From NCBI GenBank assembly GCA_020721225.1, contig DYNE01000026.1, positions 1 to 32,834 on the forward strand: DNA of 32,834 nucleotides, written 5' to 3'. The DNA comes from Pelodictyon luteolum. Lineage in GTDB: Bacteria > Bacteroidota > Chlorobiia > Chlorobiales > Chlorobiaceae. Shown one piece after another: positions 1-7,913 of this stretch (the first letter of the stretch is position 1; the number at the start of each line of letters is the position of its first letter). The notes below the pieces were generated by a model. That model had not been told where the DNA came from. It saw nothing but the letters and a program-made list of their open reading frames with translations, and made no database searches. The position numbers were made by a program, and so were the translations under genes.

Positions 1-32
1 TATTATATAATAACTAAAAGGGTTTTATGTTT

Positions 33-234
33 TCAACAGTTGGACACTAGTGATCCTTCGACATCTTTTCCGGCCATGAGCTCCGGAAAGTACGCCCGGT
101 CTTTCAGATTCTGGTCGGTCAAGCCTCCGGTTTCCGTCCGGCAGGACGAACCATACCATAGCATCGGTGGCGAGGTCAATACCGAATTGTTCGGGCAGCG
201 ATCTGAGGCTTTCCCATTTGATAAACCTTACAGT
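33..234 (-). pseudogene. Relic of a PDC/Cache-type sensory domain gene
   Basis: Two reading frames on the minus strand together read like the core of an extracellular PDC/Cache sensor domain. The first half gives WFVLPDG preceded by a helix-like stretch. The second half, one frame over, gives LTDQNLKDRAYFPELMAGKD, which matches the family pattern of a 'Gltd-nL-dR-YF--lmaGk' block. The two halves are separated by a frame change near position 130, and neither has a start codon or the rest of a receptor. A TGA at 235-237 cuts the first frame and a TGA at 33-35 ends the second. I infer a decayed fragment of a chemoreceptor or sensor kinase gene. It is too short to be functional. Confidence 0.5.
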
Positions 235-263
235 TCACACCAGGGGTGGACACAATTTTTTAC

Positions 264-620
264 TTACTCTTTTTCAGTCACTGACTCCCAGTGCATGCGG
301 TGCATGATGCGGTGGACGACAGGAGCGAGCATGATGCTCATGACGGCGATGAATACGAGGCCTGCATAGAGCGCGTAGATTCCGGCAAAGAGCTTTCCCT
401 CCGTACTCAGACCTTCGGTTTTTACCGGACCCATTCCGCCGAGCAGCATCGATGCGTTTAAAAATGCGTCGAGCATGTTCATTTTTTCGGTCGTCATGTA
501 GCCGATTATCCCCATGATGAGAGAGACAGATACCAGCGCAAGAGCTATAAGCCCATGTGAGATGATGCGCAGTAAAAACCTTCCTGAAGGGATCGGCGGT
601 ATATTGCGGGGTTCATACAT
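264..620 (-). CDS. Small membrane protein with two helices, ion-channel-like
   Basis: A 118-residue protein starting at an ATG that leaves out a poorly convincing 28-residue extension. Two hydrophobic segments are visible, roughly residues 17-40 and 72-95. Between them lies a re-entrant-looking stretch, FLNASMLLGGMGPV, placed like the pore loop of two-helix potassium channels. It lacks the TVGYG selectivity signature, so channel function is only a suggestion. The tail has a His/Arg-rich cluster (VVHRIMHRMHWE). It lies alone on the minus strand, with a 306-base gap on its 5' side and a decayed gene on its 3' side. No ribosome-binding site is obvious. The gene is probably real but of unknown function. 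Confidence 0.65.
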   Translation of the reverse strand: MYEPRNIPPIPSGRFLLRIISHGLIALALVSVSLIMGIIGYMTTEKMNMLDAFLNASMLLGGMGPVKTEGLSTEGKLFAGIYALYAGLVFIAVMSIMLAPVVHRIMHRMHWESVTEKE

Positions 621-926
621 TGTTTTAAACCGTTTTCCGCATAACGTTCCGTTTATCAACAATAAACATTTTTGTGTGAAAAGAGAACCTGCGGATTTCG
701 GCAATTCCGTTTTCTGTCTGTCAGCACACCACCAATCGCAACGGCTTGCGGGCCGTTTTCTCTATGAAACCGGATGTACTCGATTTCTATCCGAATGCGA
801 GGCACTCATAAATATTTTCGCTTGCTCTCCGGCGTTTCAAAGAGCATCAGTTCACCCCGCGGCATAGAGCGAAGCTGTCTCGATAGTTCTGTCGTTCCCC
901 CGTTTATCTCTCAGGTTGCGGGGTTG
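621..926. other. Intergenic stretch without a recognised gene
   Basis: No reading frame here looks like a protein. The only structure I see is a short inverted repeat, AACGGC at 740-745 and GCCGTT at 752-757. It has a few T residues after it on the plus strand but no T run on the minus strand, where the flanking genes lie. It could be a weak 3' hairpin for the upstream SagB-family gene. Confidence 0.4.
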
Positions 927-1685
927 TTACGGCTTTTTGCCGATGGGAGCAAGGTAGATGGTGAACTCTTCCTCTCCGTCGATTTTGAGCAGGTTGTCCA
1001 TAGCGATCTGATCGTAAGCCGCAATGGCGCAGGTGCCGGCCCCTATGGCTTCGCAGGCGAGGTAGAGGTTTTGGCAGACATGGCCGGCGTCGAGGGCGAT
1101 TACTTTATGGGCAGCCAGGCCATAGCGCCATTCCATGCGGTAGGGAATGACGGTCCAGACGAATATGGCTGCGGCATCTCCTACGAACGGCTGGCCGAGA
1201 GCCGCTTTCGTAATACTGCGTCCCAGGTTTTCCACGCTGAATTCGAAAAGGAGCTGATGTTCGACAGGAAGGTATCGGTAGATGCCCTGGTCAAGCCCGG
1301 TGACGCGCAGTACAAGGATATAGGTTTCGAATGCGTGGCGGCATCCGGCCGAGGGAACCGTTCTCAGCGCATGGCCGGCATCGAGTTTGAATTTGATTCC
1401 CTGGGTAGCCCAGAGCAGGAGGGATAGTTCTTTGAGACGGAGCGGCGCAGCGCTGTATGTACGGCAGCTTTCCCGTTTCGCTATGGCCGTCATGAGATCG
1501 ATGCCTCCCATATCCTTCAGGGTTTCGAGGGGAGGCAGGTCTATACGTTTCGCGTCGGGCGAACAGGGCTTTTCTACCGGCGGCGGAGGAATCCGGAGGC
1601 TCTGGTCGGTTTTGGAGAAGTCGACGGTCTGGCGAATGGTATCTTTGAGGAAAGAGCGGCAGACCGGGAGGGATTTACGATCCAT
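927..1685 (-). CDS. SagB/ThcOx-family nitroreductase-fold dehydrogenase
   Basis: A 252-residue flavin-dependent oxidoreductase of the nitroreductase fold, of the kind annotated SagB/ThcOx. Visible landmarks are the N-terminal RxSxRxY-like FMN-binding segment (AIAKRESCRTYSAAPL, about residues 68-83), the LLLWATQGI helix, the RTVPSAGCRHAFETY segment and the C-terminal GEEEFTIYLAPIGKK strand. Characterised ThcOx/SagB enzymes oxidise thiazolines or oxazolines in peptide natural products. Most free-standing bacterial members have no known substrate, and no YcaO or precursor peptide gene is visible nearby. The gene starts 12 bases after the stop of the Nudix gene, so the two are probably co-transcribed. 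Confidence 0.85.
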   Translation of the reverse strand: MDRKSLPVCRSFLKDTIRQTVDFSKTDQSLRIPPPPVEKPCSPDAKRIDLPPLETLKDMGGIDLMTAIAKRESCRTYSAAPLRLKELSLLLWATQGIKFKLDAGHALRTVPSAGCRHAFETYILVLRVTGLDQGIYRYLPVEHQLLFEFSVENLGRSITKAALGQPFVGDAAAIFVWTVIPYRMEWRYGLAAHKVIALDAGHVCQNLYLACEAIGAGTCAIAAYDQIAMDNLLKIDGEEEFTIYLAPIGKKP

Positions 1686-1697
1686 GGGTCAAAGCTT

Positions 1698-2120
1698 TTA
1701 TGTTTTCGGCCTTGTCGTGACTTTGTTTTGCTGAAGTGCGGTATAAAAGTCGCTGAGTACCAGATCGAAACCGTAAGCGAGCGGGAGGCCCTCCAGTTCG
1801 TGCAAAGAGAACCAGCGCAGGCGCTGACCTTCGTGAAGGGTTATTTCTTCTGCCGCCGTATCCAGATCCATCAGGAAAATGTGCTCGATCCGGTCGGGAA
1901 AGTCGTAGACGGCGTGCAGACGGCTGGAGGATACGTCGGTTTCTATTTCTTCCTGCATCTCTCGAGCGATACACGCTTCGGAAGTTTCGTTCTCTTCGAC
2001 GTGGCCGCCGGGGAGATCCCACATGTTCGGATAAGGGATATCCGGCTTGTCGTCCCTGAGCAGCAGCAACACTTCGTTACGGCTGTTGATGAAAATGATG
2101 CTTGCTCCGGATCGTTTCAT
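1698..2120 (-). CDS. Nudix hydrolase
   Basis: A 140-residue Nudix protein. The Nudix box is clear: GHVEENETSEACIAREMQEE supplies the G-x5-E-x7-RE-U-x-EE pattern that binds Mg2+ at the diphosphate. The usual Gly two residues after EE is Glu here. I prefer the ATG at 2120, which places the first beta strand (SGASIIFI) directly after the start; an in-frame upstream start at 2189 would add 23 low-complexity residues. Family members cleave nucleoside diphosphates linked to other groups, and the substrate cannot be read from the sequence. It lies just before the SagB-family gene in the same direction and probably forms a two-gene unit with it. Confidence 0.85.
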   Translation of the reverse strand: MKRSGASIIFINSRNEVLLLLRDDKPDIPYPNMWDLPGGHVEENETSEACIAREMQEEIETDVSSSRLHAVYDFPDRIEHIFLMDLDTAAEEITLHEGQRLRWFSLHELEGLPLAYGFDLVLSDFYTALQQNKVTTRPKT

Positions 2121-2307
2121 GATATTCAGGTGTGATGGATGCCGCGGGCGGTGTCTGAAGTCTTTAGATGCGCCCTGTATATTTCTCATTATTTCATGAT
2201 AGCGTTTTTCCGCCGTTTTTCATCTATCGGTTGTATTTACCTGTATTCTGAGTCACGTTTATCTGCCGGTTTCCGATGACATTGTTTATGCCTGAATCTC
2301 TCTTGCG

Positions 2308-2907
2308 ATGCCTATCTTGAGAAAACAGTTTCGCCGGTTGTGCGGCTCATTCATCACGTCATCAACACTCTTTATGGAAACCAGCGCATCGAGGGAGCTT
2401 CTTGCAGATCTTTTCGAGGAATATTCTCTGTGGTATTCGAGCCTTGCCGAGGAATACGGCACACTGCCTCGCTCGATTTCAGGCGTTGCCGAAGACGGTC
2501 GCCAGTTCATCTATCTGCTTGACGGTCTGGAGCTGCACCACATGGTGAGGAACAAGTTCATCCGATTCGTGCTTGACGAGTTGAAGTCTGTGGCATACGC
2601 TTACGGGTCTCTCGATATACGGGGAGAGAGCGATGAGGGAGAGTTGGTCGAACTGCTCGATCTCGTGGCCGCCGATACGGAGCGTTACATCACCGGAAGC
2701 TGGCAGGTGATACGCTGCAAGGATGGCAGGGTGTCCGATATGCTGCACAGGGGCACCCGCGAAGGTACCGATACGGAAAAACATCCGGGATCATGGTTTC
2801 TTACCGGTTCAGTTCGTTTTTCGGAGGCAGAAAAGGCCAGATACGGCGCTTTATGGGATGAGGCGAAGGCGGAAGTCATTTTTAAAGACCGGAATGCTGC
2901 CGACTGA
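2308..2907 (+). CDS. Hypothetical protein, about 199 residues
   Basis: I do not recognise this protein. It is soluble and acidic, without signal peptide or membrane helices, and looks mostly helical in its middle (HHMVRNKFIRFVLDELKSVAYAYGSLDIRG, residues about 77-106). The first 22 residues are basic and may not be translated: an in-frame ATG at 2374 (METSASREL) begins the region that looks properly folded. Neither start has a good ribosome-binding site. It is divergent from the Nudix gene and its 3' end faces the chlorosome-type gene. Codon use resembles the neighbours, so it is probably a real lineage-specific gene. Confidence 0.6.
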   Translation: MPILRKQFRRLCGSFITSSTLFMETSASRELLADLFEEYSLWYSSLAEEYGTLPRSISGVAEDGRQFIYLLDGLELHHMVRNKFIRFVLDELKSVAYAYGSLDIRGESDEGELVELLDLVAADTERYITGSWQVIRCKDGRVSDMLHRGTREGTDTEKHPGSWFLTGSVRFSEAEKARYGALWDEAKAEVIFKDRNAAD

Positions 2908-2987
2908 GCTGTATGGAGGAGGATATACAGCGGACAACCGCCTTGCTCCCGATCGGGCCTGGCGGTTGCTGCATGCGTCGGAAGCGG

Positions 2988-3212
2988 TTACGGTTTCGGG
3001 GTGATTGCTGAGCTGATGCCGTTCGCAACGTCCTGAACGAGCCTGGAGGCCGTGTTGACCGAACTGGTGAGCAGGGTTGCGCAGAGATTTGTGCAGGACT
3101 CGACGAGCGAAACCGCAGAACTGACGCCGCTGCCGAGGGTGTCGGCCACGTTCTGTACCGGGTTGTCGACCGCATTGAAGAGGTCCGAAAAGACTCCGTT
3201 GCTGTTTGCCAT
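2988..3212 (-). CDS. Chlorosome envelope protein, CsmB/CsmF-like
   Basis: A 74-residue protein that begins MANSNGVFSDLF and ends ISSAITPKP. It is rich in Ser, Ala, Val and Asn, has few charged residues, and reads as long amphipathic helices with repeated Val-Asp/Gln-Asn-Val-Ala units. Size, composition and the C-terminal 'SAI-PK' ending resemble the CsmB/CsmF group of chlorosome envelope proteins of green sulfur bacteria, which sit in the lipid monolayer around the bacteriochlorophyll aggregates. This comes from remembered family character, not alignment. The ATG at 3212 is chosen because the upstream extension is unlike the family. It stands alone, with no other csm gene in the window. Confidence 0.55.
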   Translation of the reverse strand: MANSNGVFSDLFNAVDNPVQNVADTLGSGVSSAVSLVESCTNLCATLLTSSVNTASRLVQDVANGISSAITPKP

Positions 3213-3349
3213 GGATGTATGGGTTGTTATGAAATAAGATAAGTTGTGCCGGAAAAAATTCCATGTATGTTCCCGGACGGAATGCATCCCGAAACATGCC
3301 CTTTTGAAGGTAAATATAACATAATAAGATCCGATAGGAATACTGCGCG

Positions 3350-3396
3350 CCCCATTAAACCCAAGTTTTTCATAACAAAACCTGGGTTTAATGGGG
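3350..3396. repeat. Perfect 14-base inverted repeat between two minus-strand genes
   Basis: CCCCATTAAACCCA at 3350-3363 is matched exactly by TGGGTTTAATGGGG at 3383-3396, with a 19-base loop. It sits just past the 3' end of the CxxC protein gene and upstream of the chlorosome-type gene. There is no T run after it on the minus strand, so it is not a textbook intrinsic terminator. It could stabilise a 3' end or bind a regulator. Confidence 0.6.
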
Positions 3397-3403
3397 TGAT
3401 GGT

Positions 3404-3757
3404 TCAGGCTTTTTCGGGCAGCGCGTTTTTTACCCCTTCGATTAGCTTTTCGAGGTTTTCGATACGATCGATCTCCTCCTTTGTCATGATTACCCTCATG
3501 TCACCGTTTTTCATGAGGATTAGCGGATACTCGTAAGTACGGCCGTATTTTTTTTCGAACTCATCCCGGTGCAGGAACTCCATCGGCATTCCCACGCTCT
3601 TTCTGAACTGCTTCCATCCATCCTTTTCGGAAAAGGTGTCGTGTGTAAGGCTGCACAGGCTGCACTGATAGGTGTCCGGGCTGATAATCTTGTGTCCTAT
3701 ATCAAGCAGTCCGCTGATGGGTCCGCTTTCCGAGTTGTAAACGAAAATGAGTGTCAT
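3404..3757 (-). CDS. Conserved hypothetical protein with a CxxC motif
   Basis: A 117-residue soluble protein. Near its start it reads MTLIFVYNSESGPISGLLDIGHKIISPDTYQC, followed by the CSLCSLTH motif at about residues 32-39, then a charged region containing FLHRDEFEKKYG. Similar short proteins with this CxLC-L block and an HKDEF-type segment occur in various bacteria as uncharacterised genes; I know of no assigned function. The paired cysteines could bind a metal or be redox-active, but that is inference. The C-terminal half is a Glu/Lys-rich helix (KEEIDRIENLEKLIEGV). It is followed on its 3' side by a strong inverted repeat. Confidence 0.7.
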   Translation of the reverse strand: MTLIFVYNSESGPISGLLDIGHKIISPDTYQCSLCSLTHDTFSEKDGWKQFRKSVGMPMEFLHRDEFEKKYGRTYEYPLILMKNGDMRVIMTKEEIDRIENLEKLIEGVKNALPEKA

Positions 3758-4007
3758 CGCAGTCAGGTGAAAATGTTAATGATAACCGGGAGCGCCTCAG
3801 GGCTGCTTTTTTAATAAACGCTGGCTAAGCCTCAAAAGATTCATCGATGAGCAGGAGAATGCAATTGTTGTCGCAGTCGGAAACCCGGAGCATTGTGCCG
3901 GAGGTTCCGGATTTTCCGGTTCATGCCGGATGTATAATACCTGCCTTCGGACTATATTGCAAACAAGGATGGATCACAAACATTTCATTCATTGGAGAGC
4001 GAGGATC

Positions 4008-5468
4008 ATGAGTAAGGATATTCGCGAGCTGAACCCTCGGCAGGTGTGGCGGCATTTTCACAGCCTTACCCGGATTCCTCGTCCTTCGGGGCACGAGGAG
4101 AACGTCAGGGAGTTCATCGAGGGTTTCGGACGGAGTCTCGGTCTGGATACAACGGTCGATGAAGCGGGAAACGTCATTATCCGTAAACCTGCGACACCCG
4201 GCATGGAAAAGTGCCCGGGGGTCATTCTGCAGGCTCATCTCGACATGGTGCCGCAGAAAAACGGCGGTACGTCGCATGATTTTGAAAACGATCCGATCGA
4301 ATCCGTAGTCGATGGCGCTTGGGTGCGTGCCCGAGGCACCACACTCGGCGCTGATAACGGTATCGGCGTGGCCGCAGCCATGGCTGTTATTGAATCGGGC
4401 TCATTGCGGCACGGCCCTCTGGAAGCGCTTTTCACATGCGAAGAGGAGACCGGTATGGCAGGAGCCCTGGGACTGAAACCCGGCCTCCTCAAAGGCGGAA
4501 TTCTTCTTAACCTTGATTCTGAGGACGAGGGGGAGCTGTTCATCGGCTGTGCGGGCGGCCTTGATGCAACGATGACTTTCAGTTATGACGAACAGCCCGT
4601 TCCTGCCGGATACGAGGGGTTCATGCTCAGGGTGAGCGGGTTGCGTGGCGGCCACAGCGGTATGGATATTCATCTCGGCCGAGGTAACGCCAACAAGATC
4701 ATGAATCGGCTGCTGCATGAGGGGCACCTGCGTCACGGAGTGCTGATAGGTTCGATAGATGGCGGAAGCCTCCGTAACGCCATTCCTCGTGAATCCACGG
4801 CTCTGATGGCCGTGCCTGCCGTGAAGAGAGAGGGGTTTCTCGATGGACTTGGACGTCTTGGTGCTGACATAAAAAACGAGCTTGCCTCTGCCGATCCGGA
4901 AGTACGGATCGAAGCAGTTAGTGCAGCGTTGCCGGAGCTGGTTATCGTGGAGCCTGTTGCGGAGAGGATGCTCAGGGCGATCCACGCATGTCCGAACGGC
5001 GTAATGCGAATGAGCTGCGAGATGCCCGGTCTGGTCGAAACTTCCAGTAATCTTGCCATAGTCACCTCAAATGACGGAGCGGTTACCGTTCAGTGCCTGC
5101 TTCGCAGTTCGGTGGATTCTGCCCGCGAGGAGCTTGCGACGATGATCGGCAGCGTGTTCGAACTGGCCGGAGCGGTAGCGGTATTCGATGGAGGCTATCC
5201 CGGCTGGAAACCCGATTGCGGTTCGCCGGTTCTGAAGAGTATGCGGAGGATCTATCGGGAAAAATTCGGTAAGGCTCCGGAGGTCAAGGCTGTGCATGCC
5301 GGTCTGGAATGCGGAATCATCGGAAGCATCTACAGCGATCTCGATATGATCTCTTTTGGTCCCACCATCCGTTATCCGCACTCACCTGATGAAAAAGTGG
5401 AAATCGCATCGGTCGGCAGATTCTGGGATTTTCTTGTTGAGACGATCGGCAAGGTCTCAGCAGGATAA
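4008..5468 (+). CDS. pepD: Aminoacyl-histidine dipeptidase (PepD, M20 family)
   Basis: A 486-residue cytosolic metallopeptidase of the PepD (carnosinase-like) branch of family M20. The metal-site motifs are in order: QAHLDMVPQK (metal His and catalytic Asp), TLGADNGIG (bridging Asp), TCEEETGMAGA (catalytic Glu and metal Glu), LNLDSEDEGE (metal Asp) and, near the C-terminus, a conserved His in YPHSPDE. The dimerisation lid begins near the GLRGGHSGMDIHLGRGNA segment. It cleaves dipeptides, classically Xaa-His, to feed amino acid recycling. The ATG at 4008 is preceded by GGAGAGCGAGG, a good ribosome-binding site, which rejects a 26-residue upstream extension. It converges with the next gene, leaving 13 bases between stops. 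Confidence 0.93.
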   Translation: MSKDIRELNPRQVWRHFHSLTRIPRPSGHEENVREFIEGFGRSLGLDTTVDEAGNVIIRKPATPGMEKCPGVILQAHLDMVPQKNGGTSHDFENDPIESVVDGAWVRARGTTLGADNGIGVAAAMAVIESGSLRHGPLEALFTCEEETGMAGALGLKPGLLKGGILLNLDSEDEGELFIGCAGGLDATMTFSYDEQPVPAGYEGFMLRVSGLRGGHSGMDIHLGRGNANKIMNRLLHEGHLRHGVLIGSIDGGSLRNAIPRESTALMAVPAVKREGFLDGLGRLGADIKNELASADPEVRIEAVSAALPELVIVEPVAERMLRAIHACPNGVMRMSCEMPGLVETSSNLAIVTSNDGAVTVQCLLRSSVDSAREELATMIGSVFELAGAVAVFDGGYPGWKPDCGSPVLKSMRRIYREKFGKAPEVKAVHAGLECGIIGSIYSDLDMISFGPTIRYPHSPDEKVEIASVGRFWDFLVETIGKVSAG

Positions 5469-5481
5469 GGTATCAGGGGCT

Positions 5482-5781
5482 TCATCCCGGCAGGACGAAC
5501 CCATCGGTGAGGGAGTCGAAATCAACCGGGAACGAAGGTTCAGTTCTGCCGAAGCGGTCGCGGCCTTCCGGCATGGGGTGTACTCCTTTCGGCAGAGAGT
5601 TATGTCGCATGACATATTCGAGCAGCCAGGCCGTAAGGCGGTAGTAGCCGTTGGCTTTGCCGGATTCGGGGTTGAGGGGTTTCCCTTCGGCCCAGCTTTC
5701 GACCATTTCGGTGACGACCGGTATGTAGCGTGCTTTCAGCACTTCACTACCGGTTATATAATTGTTCATGGATTGCGTCAT
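5482..5781 (-). CDS. Unknown 99-residue protein coupled to methylglyoxal synthase
   Basis: I do not recognise this protein. It is small and soluble, with a helical N-terminal half (GSEVLKARYIPVVTEMVESWAEG) and a Pro/Gly-rich C-terminus ending in DSLTDGFVLPG. Its ATG overlaps the TAA stop of mgsA by one base (TAATG), the arrangement of translational coupling, so both proteins should be made together. That makes a real gene likely despite the small size, and suggests a role linked to methylglyoxal synthase. No metal motif, signal or membrane segment is visible. Confidence 0.65.
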   Translation of the reverse strand: MTQSMNNYITGSEVLKARYIPVVTEMVESWAEGKPLNPESGKANGYYRLTAWLLEYVMRHNSLPKGVHPMPEGRDRFGRTEPSFPVDFDSLTDGFVLPG

Positions 5782-6242
5782 TACGGTTGCTGGAAGCGGT
5801 TGGTGTAGAAATCGTAATCCGGAACCTGCCGGTTATAATCCCTGTCCATCAGGGGAGAAGAGATCATGAAGTCGGCCGTCGCGCGGTTGCAGGCTGTGGG
5901 GATGTTCCAGACAACAGCCATGCGGAGAAGAGCCTTCACGTCGGGGTCGTGGGGCTGCGGTTCCAGCGGATCCCAGAAAAAGATCAGAAAATCAATTTCA
6001 CTTCCGGCAATTCTTGCGCCGATCTGCTGGTCGCCTCCAAGAGGCCCGCTCATAAGCTTGTGCACCGTGAGGCCCAGTTCATTCTCGAACACGCTTCCGG
6101 TGGTTCCGGTCGCAAAGAGCGTATGATGCTCGAGCAGATCGCGGTTGAATTTTGCCCAGGCAAGAAGATCCGCCTTTTTGTTGTCATGAGCAACAAGAGC
6201 GATCCGTTTTGCCGCCTCCATGTTCACGTCTTTATACTGCAT
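5781..6242 (-). CDS. mgsA: Methylglyoxal synthase
   Basis: A 153-residue methylglyoxal synthase, the usual family length. It converts dihydroxyacetone phosphate to methylglyoxal plus phosphate, a bypass that relieves phosphosugar build-up. Landmarks are [10 protein letters not shown] near the N-terminus, the phosphate-binding LFATGTTGS loop, [12 protein letters not shown] containing the catalytic Asp of the family, and [20 protein letters not shown] followed by [13 protein letters not shown]. These are diagnostic. The start at 6242 agrees with family length; an in-frame ATG seven codons later is also possible. The stop overlaps the start of the unknown 99-residue gene downstream. Confidence 0.95.
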   Translation of the reverse strand: MQYKDVNMEAAKRIALVAHDNKKADLLAWAKFNRDLLEHHTLFATGTTGSVFENELGLTVHKLMSGPLGGDQQIGARIAGSEIDFLIFFWDPLEPQPHDPDVKALLRMAVVWNIPTACNRATADFMISSPLMDRDYNRQVPDYDFYTNRFQQP

Positions 6243-6385
6243 AGTCGTTCGTTTGTCATTTTCAGCTTTTTAACCGCATCATTCGCGAAAAAACTTTTAT
6301 TGCATTGGTATTTTACAAGACAATAACAAGATAATCTTCAAGAGGGTTCCTGTAAACCCTTTCAATCAGAATGGAGGAGGGCGCT

Positions 6386-7807
6386 ATGCCTGTTTACTCT
6401 TCACTCAGGATCAGGGAAAACGACGCCGGGCACATCAAAGCCTGGAAAAAAAGAACTGCGGAGAAGTTGCTCCTTCTGCGCTCGGCGCTTGACACGCATA
6501 TCGCCGATACTTCAGGGGAGGAGTCTGCCGAACGGTCCTGCGAAAGGAACGGGCGGCAATGGCTGAGGCTTGCCACATGGAATATCCGCGAATTCGATAC
6601 GGACAAGTTTGGTGGACGGCTCAAGGAGTCACTCTATTTTATCGCTGAAATCATATCGCATTTCGATATCGTAGCGCTTCAGGAAGTTCGTGAGAACCTT
6701 GCCTGCCTGCAGTCGGTTATACAGTTTCTTGGTCAGCATGAGTGGGATTATATCGCCACAGACGTTACCGAGGGCTCTTCGGGAAACCGGGAGCGTATGG
6801 TGTTCATCTACCAGAAAAACCGGGTGCGTTTCACCAGCATAGCGGGCGAGGTGATGCTTGACAAAAGTGACTTGATCGCTGATTCTTCCGGTTTGTGTTT
6901 CCGGGATGTTTCGGGGCTGAAAGTGGAGTTTCCTGAAGGTTTTACGTTTACGCCTTCCGGCGATGTTCCTGTTGTAAAAAGAAAAGGGAAGGTGTTGCTG
7001 AAGAACGATCTGGTGATCCCTCTTCCTTCCGATACCCGGATAGTTTTGCCCGAGGGAAGTTCGTTTGTTCTGCCCGGCGGCACTCAGCTTCCTCTTGAAA
7101 ACGGTCAGGTCGCGCTTGATGCTGCTTCGCATCAGTCCTGGTCGCCTTATGCGCTGGTTCGTCCGCCGTCGGATGCCCTTTCGGGTATCGGACTTCAGTT
7201 CGCACGCTCACCTTTTCTTGTCACCTTCCAGGCGGGCTGGCTGAAATTCATTCTCTGTACCGTCCATATCTACTATGGAACGGGCAAGGAGGGGCTGACC
7301 AGGAGAAACGAGGAGATCAGGAAACTTACCCGTTTTCTTTCACGGAGGGCCGAAAGCGAGCATGATTCCGATGCCGAAAACTTCTTTTTCGTGCTCGGAG
7401 ATTTCAATATTGTAGGAAAAAAACATGTGACGTGGGAGTCGCTGCATTCGAACGGTTTCAGGGTTCCCGAACAGCTTCAGAAGATTCCTGCCGGTAGCAA
7501 TGCAGCCCGCAACAAGGCGTATGACCAGATCGCCTTCTGGCAACCACAAGCAGCCCGGCATGCCGGTGTTACCTTCATCGATGTGGGTAATGCCGGCATT
7601 TTCGATTACTTCAAATATGTGTTCCGTTGGGGAACCGACGATCCCGAAGGGGAAGATGAACGGTACTATGCTGAAAAAACAAAGAAGCACAAGCTTGCCT
7701 ACAAGGAGTGGAGAACCTATCAGATGTCGGATCATCTGCCCATGTGGATAGAGTTGAGAACGGATTTCGGAACCGACTACCTTTCGGCGGTTTCCGTTTC
7801 CGACTGA
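6386..7807 (+). CDS. Endonuclease/exonuclease/phosphatase-fold protein with repeat insert
   Basis: A 473-residue protein of the DNase I-like fold. Family motifs are spread through it: ATWNIREFD (residues 63-71), VALQEVREN (metal Glu at 100), HIYYG, VLGDFNIVGKK, a KAYDQI segment and the C-terminal MSDHLPMW (catalytic His). The enzyme would cleave a phosphodiester or phosphomonoester; the substrate is unknown and no signal peptide is seen. Between residues about 155 and 255 the fold is interrupted by an insert with tandem octads: PLPSDTRI, VLPEGSSF and VLPGGTQL at 212-235, with a related EFPEGFTF at 181-188. The ATG at 6386 is preceded by GGAGGAGG, so an ATG five codons upstream is unlikely to be used. 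The gene stands alone. Confidence 0.82.
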   Translation: MPVYSSLRIRENDAGHIKAWKKRTAEKLLLLRSALDTHIADTSGEESAERSCERNGRQWLRLATWNIREFDTDKFGGRLKESLYFIAEIISHFDIVALQEVRENLACLQSVIQFLGQHEWDYIATDVTEGSSGNRERMVFIYQKNRVRFTSIAGEVMLDKSDLIADSSGLCFRDVSGLKVEFPEGFTFTPSGDVPVVKRKGKVLLKNDLVIPLPSDTRIVLPEGSSFVLPGGTQLPLENGQVALDAASHQSWSPYALVRPPSDALSGIGLQFARSPFLVTFQAGWLKFILCTVHIYYGTGKEGLTRRNEEIRKLTRFLSRRAESEHDSDAENFFFVLGDFNIVGKKHVTWESLHSNGFRVPEQLQKIPAGSNAARNKAYDQIAFWQPQAARHAGVTFIDVGNAGIFDYFKYVFRWGTDDPEGEDERYYAEKTKKHKLAYKEWRTYQMSDHLPMWIELRTDFGTDYLSAVSVSD

Positions 7808-7810
7808 ATG

Positions 7811-7833
7811 CTTCGCAGCCTTTTGGGGCGAAG
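7811..7833 (+). terminator. Weak hairpin after the phosphatase-fold gene
   Basis: CTTCGC at 7811-7816 pairs with GCGAAG at 7828-7833, a few bases after the stop codon at 7807. No T run follows, so termination here is uncertain. Confidence 0.3.
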
Positions 7834-7884
7834 GAGTATCGCAAACTGTGCTGCTTCCAGGGAAAAAATAAATTACAAATACGC

Positions 7885-7913
7885 TTGACTTGAGCCGCTT
7901 TTTGTTGTATGTT
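7885..7913 (+). promoter_or_regulatory. Sigma-70-type promoter for the DUF134/NifX unit
   Basis: TTGACT (7885-7890) matches five of six bases of the -35 consensus. It lies 17 bases before TATGTT (7908-7913), which matches four of six of the -10 consensus. The predicted transcript would start near 7920, about 50 bases before the DUF134 start codon. The -10 end overlaps the palindrome described next. Confidence 0.6.

Noticed and set aside
774-1427. A 217-codon plus-strand frame
   Set aside because: It is the reverse complement of the SagB/ThcOx gene, whose motifs are clear.
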